The translations under genes and the position numbers were made by a program. A DNA stretch of 7,803 nucleotides from an uncultured Bacillota bacterium (lineage in GTDB: Bacteria; Bacillota; Clostridia; UBA1381), in NCBI GenBank assembly GCA_949297205.1, contig CASFSH010000260.1, forward strand, positions 1 through 7,803, in the 5' to 3' direction. The notes under the pieces were generated by a model that was not told the DNA's origin, searched no databases, and saw only the letters and a program-made list of their open reading frames with translations. Shown here one piece after another: positions 1-5,858 of this stretch (within the stretch, counting starts at the first letter, position 1; each line of letters opens with the position of its first letter).

Positions 1-222
1 CATGGGGGACAGATAAGAATACCGGGAATCGGAGGGATGTTATGTCCTAAAACAAATCTTACAGACAAAACAAAAATTTTGTTTCCAAAATATTTCGGAG
101 GGGAATATGACATAGGGGATACAAAAGCCATAGTGTCGAGAGGAATAGGAAATCCGGCAATAATTCCGAGAATATTTAATAAACCGGAGATATGTTCTAT
201 TATTTTAAAAAGTGAGAACTAA
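1..222 (+). CDS. Metallophosphoesterase (YkuE/YaeI-like), C-terminal fragment
   Basis: The first 73 codons of the window form an open frame that begins at base 1 and ends in TAA; the gene starts outside the window. The visible protein opens with His-Gly-Gly-Gln followed by IRIPGIGG. This is the end of the GH-x-HGGQ metal-binding motif of calcineurin-like phosphoesterases. It continues with FPKYFGGEYDIGDTK and then IVSRGIGN, the usual C-terminal pattern of the YkuE/YaeI branch, where the HGGQ histidine helps bind the two-metal centre. Family members are often membrane-anchored enzymes acting on phosphate esters, some on lipid-linked ones, but the substrate cannot be told from this fragment. 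A downstream ATG at 37 is internal, because the HGGQ motif precedes it. The gene is convergent with the minus-strand cluster and shares the terminator that follows it. The family call is firm; the exact function is unknown. Confidence 0.85.
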   Translation, partial: HGGQIRIPGIGGMLCPKTNLTDKTKILFPKYFGGEYDIGDTKAIVSRGIGNPAIIPRIFNKPEICSIILKSEN

Positions 223-235
223 AGATAATGTATTA

Positions 236-272
236 AAAAAGGACCGAACAGTACATTACTGCGGTCCTTTTT
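236..272. terminator. Bidirectional Rho-independent terminator between convergent genes
   Basis: The perfect 11-bp inverted repeat AAAAAGGACCG (236-246) / CGGTCCTTTTT (262-272) encloses a second 5-bp stem CAGTA/TACTG (249-253/257-261). The loop is CAT, and only a 2-nt AA bulge (247-248) separates the stems. Reading plus, the stem ends in a run of T; reading minus, it ends in TTTTTTAATA. It lies 13 nt after the metallophosphoesterase stop and 20 nt after the prsA stop, so it can end both converging transcripts. Confidence 0.93.
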
Positions 273-292
273 AAGTTTTTGTAAATAAATTT

Positions 293-1327
293 TTATTCCT
301 CTGTGCTGTCAGATGAAGTGCTGCTTTGCATTACCGAAGCCATATTTTCGGTTTCAACAAGAGTAATGCCGTATTCGGATTTTTTCTCATCCAAATAATC
401 AGCAAATTTATCGGAGAGAATTCTCATTTTTATATCGTCTGCAAAGGATGAGGCATCAAGGGGAAGTCTTTGAATGATGTGATAGCCATAATCGGACTCA
501 CAAAAACCTATGCCGCCGATTTCAAGAGAATCAACGCAATCCTGAAATTCCTGTACCATTTCTCCGTCGGTAAAAACATATCCGTCAGGATTGGAAGCAG
601 AACCCGGATCTTCGGAATATTCGCTCACCAGGGAATCGAAATCTTCACCCGATAAAGCTCTTTGATAAATATCCTCGGCTTTTTTCTTTGCTTCTGCTTT
701 TTGTTCCTCGGAGTATGCCGTTCCGGTGTCGGAATCCTGAGTTAAAATCAAAACATGTTTTGCGCGTCTGTAACCGGAATAATATTCATTCTGGTTTTCG
801 TCGTAAAAGGATTGAATTTCATCCTCCGTTACCTGAGTTTCCTGGGCAAATTGAAGGTATACCTGTTCATTGCAGTAAGCGGACTTACACAGAAAATCCA
901 TAAAATCATCACTTATTTTTGTGGAATTCAAAAATTCTTTATATCCGCCGTTTTGATTATATTGAGAAACAAGATCATTCTTTTTTTGTGCAATAGAATC
1001 ATTTGCTTCTTTAGTAAACTCATTTCCGAGCTTTTCGTAAATTTCAATATATGCAATATTGTTCACTGCTGTTTCAAGAGCTTTTTCCTTTGCAACATCA
1101 ATTGCTTTTTGCCCGTTAATCTCTATAGTTTCCCAATCTTCATCGCTTGACAGTTCGGTCCCTTGCATCTGCTGTTTCAGATTGTTAAGATAAAAGTCAT
1201 ATTCGGAAGCAGTGATTTTATAATCACCCACAGTCGCTATTACAACGTCTGAAGAGAATAAACTGCATCCTGAAGCGGTGAGCAAAAAAGACAAAGCTGT
1301 TATACCGCAAAAGATTTTTTTATTCAT
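293..1327 (-). CDS. prsA: PrsA-type foldase lipoprotein (parvulin peptidyl-prolyl isomerase)
   Basis: The 344-residue protein is predicted to be exported and lipid-anchored on the outer face of the membrane, where PrsA proteins help secreted proteins fold. The N-terminus has two lysines, a hydrophobic stretch (about residues 5-19) and a lipobox-like T-A-S-G-C. Cys21 is the likely lipidated residue; position -3 is Ala rather than the commoner Leu. Residues 28-180 resemble the helical SurA/PrsA N-terminal chaperone region. Residues about 187-288 form the parvulin domain, with RRAKHVLI (186-193) at its start and the G-Y-H-I-I-Q motif (281-286) at its end. The tail is Ser/Thr/Glu-rich. The start is ATG at 1327, set by an AAAGGA site 9 nt upstream; the TTG at 1336 abuts that site and is rejected. 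It follows mfd by 50 nt and may have its own promoter inside the mfd 3' end. The symbol is by family; orthology to Bacillus prsA is not proven. Confidence 0.9.
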   Translation of the reverse strand: MNKKIFCGITALSFLLTASGCSLFSSDVVIATVGDYKITASEYDFYLNNLKQQMQGTELSSDEDWETIEINGQKAIDVAKEKALETAVNNIAYIEIYEKLGNEFTKEANDSIAQKKNDLVSQYNQNGGYKEFLNSTKISDDFMDFLCKSAYCNEQVYLQFAQETQVTEDEIQSFYDENQNEYYSGYRRAKHVLILTQDSDTGTAYSEEQKAEAKKKAEDIYQRALSGEDFDSLVSEYSEDPGSASNPDGYVFTDGEMVQEFQDCVDSLEIGGIGFCESDYGYHIIQRLPLDASSFADDIKMRILSDKFADYLDEKKSEYGITLVETENMASVMQSSTSSDSTEE

Positions 1328-1336
1328 CAGAGTCAA

Positions 1337-1343
1337 TCCTTTC
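1337..1343 (-). promoter_or_regulatory. Ribosome binding site that fixes the prsA start
   Basis: The minus strand reads GAAAGGA at 1343-1337, with 9 nt before the ATG at 1327. The in-frame TTG codon at 1336 directly touches the GGA, leaving no spacing, so initiation at 1327 is chosen. The same GAAAGGA sequence with 10-nt spacing precedes pth (5822-5816) and glmU (7234-7228). Confidence 0.85.
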
Positions 1344-1369
1344 TTTTGTTAATATAAAGTTCATTATAT

Positions 1370-1398
1370 ATTATATATCATTTTGCCTCATTCTTCAA
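1370..1398 (-). promoter_or_regulatory. Candidate sigma-A promoter for prsA
   Basis: On the minus strand TTGAAG (1398-1393) is followed by a 17-nt spacer and a perfect TATAAT (1375-1370). The -35 matches TTGACA at 4 of 6 bases and lies within the last codons of mfd. Transcription would start near 1363 and give a leader of about 36 nt before the prsA ATG. This would let the foldase be expressed independently of mfd. The region is AT-rich, so chance matches to TATAAT are likely, and no mapped start is available. Confidence 0.5.
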
Positions 1399-4300
1399 CC
1401 TTATTACAGCTTGTAATAAAAACTTAATATTTTCGAAAAGTTTGAAGTGATCATTGCATCGGTATATCAGAGTGGGGATATTTGATGATGATAAAGTTAT
1501 TTTGCCTTGAAATTCTTTAAGCAGTGCAATAAAAACTTCGGGAGCAGCCATATTGGGAGCAAATTTCAGGACAACGGTTGTTTTTTTTGCATTTATGTCG
1601 GTTATACCTGCACTATTTGCTATATGCTTCAATAGTGCAATTTTTATAAGATTTGATACAGGTGCGGGAGGTTCGCCGTAACGGTCTATAAGTTCGTCGG
1701 TAACTTCTATGGAATCTTCTTCCGAGGATATGGCGGCAATTTTTTTGTATATATCAATGCGCTGGTTGGGGCTTTCGATATATTGTTCGGGAATGTAAGC
1801 GTCAATATCAAAGTCAACAGAGGTTGTAATTTCTTCTTTTGCCTCAACACCCTGAAGCTCGTCAATACTTTCTTTAAGTATTTTGCAGTACATATCATAT
1901 CCCACGGAATCCATATGTCCGTGCTGCTGCGCGCCTAAAAGATTTCCTGCGCCCCTTATTTCCAAATCGCGCATTGCAATTTTAAATCCTGAACCGAATT
2001 CGGTAAATTCCTTTATGGCACGCAGACGTTTTTGTGCAACATCGGAAAGTACCGAATTTGTTTTGTAAGTGAAATATGCATATGCGCTTCTGTTTGAACG
2101 TCCTACTCTGCCTCGCAGCTGATATAGCTGCGCAAGCCCCATTTTGTCTGCATTTTCTATAATCATTGTGTTTGCATTGGGAATATCAAGACCTGTTTCT
2201 ATAATTGTTGTGCAAACAAGAATGTCTGTTTTTCCGTTTACCATGTCATACATAATATCTTCAAGCTCGGTTTCGTTCATTTTTCCGTGCCCCACCGCAA
2301 CAACCGCATCGGGAATAAGTTCGGCAATTCGGTTTGCAACCTTGTAAATGCTTTCTACTCTGTTGTGAAGATAGAAAACCTGACCGTTTCTTGACAACTC
2401 TCTTTTCATTGCATCTATTAAAATTGCCTCGTTGTATTCAAGCACATAGGTTTGTACGGGATAACGGTTTTCGGGAGGCGTTTCCAAAACACTCATGTCA
2501 CGAATGTTTATCATAGACATATGAAGCGTTCTCGGAATCGGTGTTGCGGTCATGGAGAGAACGTCAACATTTTTTTTAAGTTCCTTTAATTTTTCTTTGT
2601 GGGTTACACCGAAACGCTGTTCCTCATCAATAATAAGAAGTCCCAAGTCCTTAAATTCAACATCTTTCTGAAGCAGTTTGTGAGTGCCGATTACTATATC
2701 TACAGCTCCGCTTTTTAGGTCTTTTATTATCTTTTTCTGTTGTGCGGGAGTTCTGAAACGGGAAAGCATTTCAGTTCTTATTGCAAATCCGTCCATACGT
2801 TTGCAGAAGGTGTCATAATGCTGCATGGCAAGAACGGTTGTGGGGCATAGATATGCTACCTGTTTTGAATTTACCGCCGCCTTAAAAGCTGCCCTTATGG
2901 CAACCTCGGTTTTTCCGTAGCCCACATCACCGCAAAGAAGCCTATCCATGGGACGTGTGCTTTCCATGTCCTTTTTAACCTCTTCAATGCTTCTCAGCTG
3001 GTCGTCGGTTTCGTCATACGGAAAGCTGTCTTCAAAATCCCGCTGCCACGGCCCGTCTGGAGGATATGCAAACCCTACAGTGTTAGAACGCTGTGCATAT
3101 AAGGCAATCAATTGCTTTGCAATGTTTTTTGTGGATTTTCTTACCCGCTCTTTTGATTTGTTCCATTCATTGCTGTTAAGTTTGTTCAGTTTTATTTCCT
3201 TGTCGGTATTTCCGATATATTTATACAGCATATCCATCTGGCCCACGGGGATATAGAGAGAATCGGTGCCGTAATACTGAATCTGAAGATAATCCTTTGT
3301 AACACCAGAAACTGTTATTTTTTTTAGGCCTGCGTATCTTCCGATACCGTGAGTCTGATGTACAACATAATCTCCGGGATTAATATCGTTATAGGATTTT
3401 AACCGCTTTGTATTTTCAATTTTTCTTTTTTGGCGTTTTTTCTCGGTATTAAAAATTTCCTGTTCCGATATAAGAACAAAATTAAGGTCAGGATATTCAA
3501 ACCCTTTTTTCAGTTCTCCGCAGATTACGGAAATTTTTCCCGGTTTAAAATCTTTTCGTTCATTGAGAAAAACGGCGGGTATATCCTTGTCATTTAAAAT
3601 TCCTGCAATATTTTCTCCTCTTCCTCTGTTTGACGCAAGAATTATTACTGTGGTGCCGTTTTTTTGCCATGCAGTCAAATCGTTGAAAAGATAGTCTATT
3701 TTACCGTGCAGACTTATGGTTGCACGGCTGTTAAAATCAAACAGGGCTTTGTAATTGCATATAATTGAGGAGTGGGTGAGAGAATTTACCGAAACATGAC
3801 AATAATTCTGCAATCTGTTGCAAAATTCCTCAAAGGTAAGAGAAAAATCAATTCCGTCTGTAAGAAGAAGCCCTTTTTCGGTAAGGTCTTTTATAATTTC
3901 GCCCTGTTCCCAGTCAAGAGATTTTGAACGCTCCGCAAGTCTTTTCGGTTCGTGAAGAAAGAGCAAAGTGTCCTTTTCGGGAAAATAATCAAGGAGAGAA
4001 TATATTTTTCCGTAAATAAAAGAAGCATACTTGTCAATGGCAGGGAAACTTCTGTTTTCGGATATTGTTTCAATATCGGATTTTAAAGTATTTATAAGTG
4101 TGGAATAATCATTTTTCTTTTTTTTCAGCTTGTTGATTTTTTCTGTAAGAAAATCAGTTAACGCCGCCCTTTTTTCACCGTCATAAATTGCTTCTCTGCA
4201 TGGAAGAATAACAGCGTTTTGAGAAACCTCCATAGAACGCTGTGAAACATAATCGTATACCCGTATTGAATCAATTTCATCATCAAAAAACTCGATACGG

Positions 4301-4857
4301 TAAGGAAGGTCGTTTGCGGGAGAAAAAACATCGACAATACCGCCGCGGACTGCGAACTGACCGCAGCCTTCAACAGTATCGGAACGGGTATATCCCATAT
4401 TGACAAGGGTGTTTGCAAGGTTATCTGTATCACAAATCGCTCCCTGTGTAAGAGTCAGGGTGTTTTGTGACAGCTTTTCGGGAGGAATGGTATATCCCAG
4501 TAATGCTTCAAGGGAGGTTACAACAATGTAATTTTTTTTCAAAGAAAGAATGTCATGAAGAACATTTATTCTTTTTTGCTCACTGAAATGCCCCAGTGCC
4601 TCAATGTTGTAGTATATATATTCACGGGCGGGGAAAAACAGGGCATTGCCGCAAAAAAATTTTAAATCGTAAAAAAGGTTTTTGGCCTCGTCGTTGCTGT
4701 ACATAACAACAAGGGCCGATTTGTCTGAAATTGAGGAGGAGATAAAGTGAGCAAGAGCGGAATCCGCTATTCCCGAAACAGAAACAGGGGGATTGTCAAG
4801 TGATTTAATAAAGCTTTTGAATGTATCGCTGTTTTTTAAAACGTCTACAAAATTCAT
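1378..4857 (-). CDS. mfd: Transcription-repair coupling factor Mfd
   Basis: Mfd is an ATP-driven DNA translocase. It pushes stalled RNA polymerase off damaged template and recruits UvrA for nucleotide excision repair. The protein has 1159 residues, normal for the family. Residues 1 to about 300 are the UvrB-like module with a degenerate nucleotide site and the FAVRGGIVDVFSP signature (168-180). Residues 489-548 are the CarD/Tudor-like RNA polymerase interaction domain (GDYVVHQTHGIGRY). The RecG-like motor carries Walker A GDVGYGKT (643-650), DEEQ (744-747), TATPIPRT (770-777) and QLRGRVGRS (913-921). The translocation (TRG) motif falls in about 944-975, and the TRCF C-terminal domain in about 1018-1113. 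The start is the ATG at 4857 with a good ribosome site; an in-frame ATG 37 codons upstream lies in the intergenic structure and lacks one. All motor motifs look intact. Coupling with pth is the usual Firmicutes arrangement. Confidence 0.97.
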   Translation of the reverse strand: MNFVDVLKNSDTFKSFIKSLDNPPVSVSGIADSALAHFISSSISDKSALVVMYSNDEAKNLFYDLKFFCGNALFFPAREYIYYNIEALGHFSEQKRINVLHDILSLKKNYIVVTSLEALLGYTIPPEKLSQNTLTLTQGAICDTDNLANTLVNMGYTRSDTVEGCGQFAVRGGIVDVFSPANDLPYRIEFFDDEIDSIRVYDYVSQRSMEVSQNAVILPCREAIYDGEKRAALTDFLTEKINKLKKKKNDYSTLINTLKSDIETISENRSFPAIDKYASFIYGKIYSLLDYFPEKDTLLFLHEPKRLAERSKSLDWEQGEIIKDLTEKGLLLTDGIDFSLTFEEFCNRLQNYCHVSVNSLTHSSIICNYKALFDFNSRATISLHGKIDYLFNDLTAWQKNGTTVIILASNRGRGENIAGILNDKDIPAVFLNERKDFKPGKISVICGELKKGFEYPDLNFVLISEQEIFNTEKKRQKRKIENTKRLKSYNDINPGDYVVHQTHGIGRYAGLKKITVSGVTKDYLQIQYYGTDSLYIPVGQMDMLYKYIGNTDKEIKLNKLNSNEWNKSKERVRKSTKNIAKQLIALYAQRSNTVGFAYPPDGPWQRDFEDSFPYDETDDQLRSIEEVKKDMESTRPMDRLLCGDVGYGKTEVAIRAAFKAAVNSKQVAYLCPTTVLAMQHYDTFCKRMDGFAIRTEMLSRFRTPAQQKKIIKDLKSGAVDIVIGTHKLLQKDVEFKDLGLLIIDEEQRFGVTHKEKLKELKKNVDVLSMTATPIPRTLHMSMINIRDMSVLETPPENRYPVQTYVLEYNEAILIDAMKRELSRNGQVFYLHNRVESIYKVANRIAELIPDAVVAVGHGKMNETELEDIMYDMVNGKTDILVCTTIIETGLDIPNANTMIIENADKMGLAQLYQLRGRVGRSNRSAYAYFTYKTNSVLSDVAQKRLRAIKEFTEFGSGFKIAMRDLEIRGAGNLLGAQQHGHMDSVGYDMYCKILKESIDELQGVEAKEEITTSVDFDIDAYIPEQYIESPNQRIDIYKKIAAISSEEDSIEVTDELIDRYGEPPAPVSNLIKIALLKHIANSAGITDINAKKTTVVLKFAPNMAAPEVFIALLKEFQGKITLSSSNIPTLIYRCNDHFKLFENIKFLLQAVIRLKNEAK

Positions 4858-4861
4858 AATT

Positions 4862-4869
4862 TCACCACC
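4862..4869 (-). promoter_or_regulatory. Ribosome binding site that fixes the mfd start
   Basis: The minus strand reads GGTGGTGA at 4869-4862, one mismatch from GGAGGTGA, the complement of the 16S rRNA 3' end. It ends 4 nt before the ATG at 4857, so the GGTGG core is 7 nt away. This supports MNFVDVLKNS as the true N-terminus and argues against the longer frame beginning at 4968. Confidence 0.8.
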
Positions 4870-4927
4870 GTATATAACTTTAAAAATACGCAGCAAAACA
4901 GCATCTCCAAAAGGCATCCGACCAATT

Positions 4928-4957
4928 GTGACATAAAGGGCGGGTAAATTGTATAAT
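4928..4957 (+). promoter_or_regulatory. Near-consensus sigma-A promoter, plus strand, antisense to the gene cluster
   Basis: GTGACA (4928-4933, 5 of 6 to TTGACA) is followed by 18 nt and a perfect TATAAT (4952-4957). The predicted start is near 4964. It points away from mfd, runs through the inverted-repeat region of the pth-mfd gap and then into the antisense strand of pth. No plus-strand coding gene follows it. It is the best promoter match I found in this gap on either strand, but it is judged by eye only. Confidence 0.45.
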
Positions 4958-4963
4958 TTCGAA

Positions 4964-5189
4964 ATCACGTATATAAGGGGCTCCGAAAATATACAGAATA
5001 CACAGCCTTTGGATGTTATAGGGAGAGCTGTAATTGCATATGATATAACCTAAGCGCAAATGTCCCCGTCTCATAAAGCGACGGAGTCTATTTCAAAATT
5101 TCAGTGGGAGTTATAATCTTCCGCTGAAACCTTGAGGAGCTAACGCTCCCTGCACAGGTTGCAATTTGTCATAATTTTGTTCATTGCAA
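4964..5189 (+). ncRNA. Candidate structured RNA or repeat element in the pth-mfd gap
   Basis: This part of the 381-nt gap between mfd and pth has no credible gene but dense inverted repeats. Helix A pairs 4978-4985 with 5082-5089 (8 bp). Helix B pairs 5099-5110 with 5118-5129 (12 bp, loop TTATAAT). Helix C has apex GGAGC/GCTCC (5136-5140/5145-5149), loop TAAC, and outer stem AACCT/AGGTT (5128-5132/5156-5160). Helix D is TTGCAAT/ATTGCAA (5159-5165/5183-5189). Helices A and B each contain two G-U wobbles in plus-strand RNA that would be C-A mismatches on the minus strand. The C loop, read plus, is UAAC, a UMAC-type tetraloop. An alternative hairpin CCGTC/GACGG (5066-5070/5080-5084) competes with A and is slightly better on the minus strand. 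B, C and D share bases at their junctions. The 5' end is the predicted promoter start; the 3' end is uncertain. I recognise no RNA family. Alternatives are a decayed mobile-element end, a dispersed repeat, or a minus-strand mfd leader. Confidence 0.35.
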
Positions 5190-5202
5190 GCAAAGCAGAA
5201 GC

Positions 5203-5231
5203 GTTATTCCGATTAAAAAAATGTTTGTAAA
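5203..5231 (-). promoter_or_regulatory. Weak candidate promoter for mfd
   Basis: The minus strand has TTTACA (5231-5226, 5 of 6 to TTGACA), a 17-nt spacer and AATAAC (5208-5203, 4 of 6 to TATAAT), just after the pth stop. If used, it would give mfd a leader of about 340 nt containing the inverted repeats. No terminator is visible after pth, so simple read-through from pth into mfd is equally possible. Confidence 0.2.
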
Positions 5232-5238
5232 GATAAAG

Positions 5239-5805
5239 CTATTTGGAATTGTATTTATTCATAGTATAATTAACGCCGTTATTAATTATGTCAAAAACCG
5301 CATCGGAAGTTTTTATTATTGCGTTTTCCAAAACGGGGATTTCATCCTTGTTGAATCTTCCCAGGACAAAATCGGCAAGTTCGGTATTTTCGTTTGCGGC
5401 AGAGCCTATGCCCATTCTGATACGTATAAAATCCTCCGACCTGAGCTGATAAATAATGGATTTTAATCCGTTATGACCGCCGGCACCGCCTTTTGCGCGT
5501 ATTCTTATTCGTCCTCTTTCCAAAGCAGTATCGTCAGATATGACTATAACGTGGTCAACGGGAATTTTGTAAAAATTAACAAATTCCATAACGCTGTCCC
5601 CGGATAAGTTCATGTATGTCTGAGGCTTTAAGAATAATATCTTTTCGCCCTTGTAGGTCATTTCTCCGAATAAGCCTTTGAATTTAAGTTTATTTATTTT
5701 AAAATTGTATTGTCCCGACATATAATCCAAAGTTTCAAAGCCGATATTGTGCCTTGTCATTCTGTATTCATTTCCGGGATTTCCCAGTCCTACAACCAAA
5801 TACAT
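5239..5805 (-). CDS. pth: Peptidyl-tRNA hydrolase
   Basis: Pth cleaves the ester bond of peptidyl-tRNAs released prematurely from ribosomes and so recycles tRNA in the cytoplasm. The 188-residue length is standard for bacterial Pth. The N-terminal VVGLGNPG (4-11) holds Asn9, and TRHNIGF (17-23) holds the catalytic His19. KPQTYMNLSG (60-69) holds Asn66. The acidic partner of the histidine is in SDD (90-92), most likely Asp91 by alignment to E. coli Asp93. GGAGGHNGLKSI (106-117) holds Asn112. The usual H-D-D-L-D-L reads S-D-D-T-A-L here, which keeps the needed Asp. The ATG at 5805 is preceded by GAAAGGA with 10-nt spacing. The gene follows glmU by 53 nt, a gap containing only a weak AT-rich hairpin (5836-5851), and is probably cotranscribed with it. 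A predicted antisense transcript from the mfd-side gap could overlap its 3' end. Confidence 0.97.
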   Translation of the reverse strand: MYLVVGLGNPGNEYRMTRHNIGFETLDYMSGQYNFKINKLKFKGLFGEMTYKGEKILFLKPQTYMNLSGDSVMEFVNFYKIPVDHVIVISDDTALERGRIRIRAKGGAGGHNGLKSIIYQLRSEDFIRIRMGIGSAANENTELADFVLGRFNKDEIPVLENAIIKTSDAVFDIINNGVNYTMNKYNSK

Positions 5806-5858
5806 TTATATACTGTCCTTTCGGTTTAATAATTGTACTTTAATGAAAGTAAGAAAAA

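Noticed and set aside
755..1150. Plus-strand open frame of 131 codons, hydrophobic and cysteine-rich
   Set aside because: It lies antisense inside prsA, whose parvulin, lipobox and ribosome site are clear. The hydrophobic look comes from reading AT-rich coding sequence backwards.
4880..5074. Minus-strand open frame of 64 codons in the pth-mfd gap
   Set aside because: It overlaps the mfd upstream frame and the inverted repeats and has no recognisable domain. No purine-rich ribosome site of the GAAAGGA kind used by its neighbours precedes its ATG.
5221..5466. Plus-strand open frame of 81 codons antisense to the 3' end of pth
   Set aside because: It is a shadow of pth with no ribosome site. 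Although the predicted antisense transcript could cover it, nothing in the protein suggests selection.
5836..5851. Hairpin TACTTT-AATG-AAAGTA between glmU and pth, as a possible terminator
   Set aside because: The stem is only 6 bp and mostly AT, with no clean T run after it on the minus strand, so it is unlikely to stop transcription.
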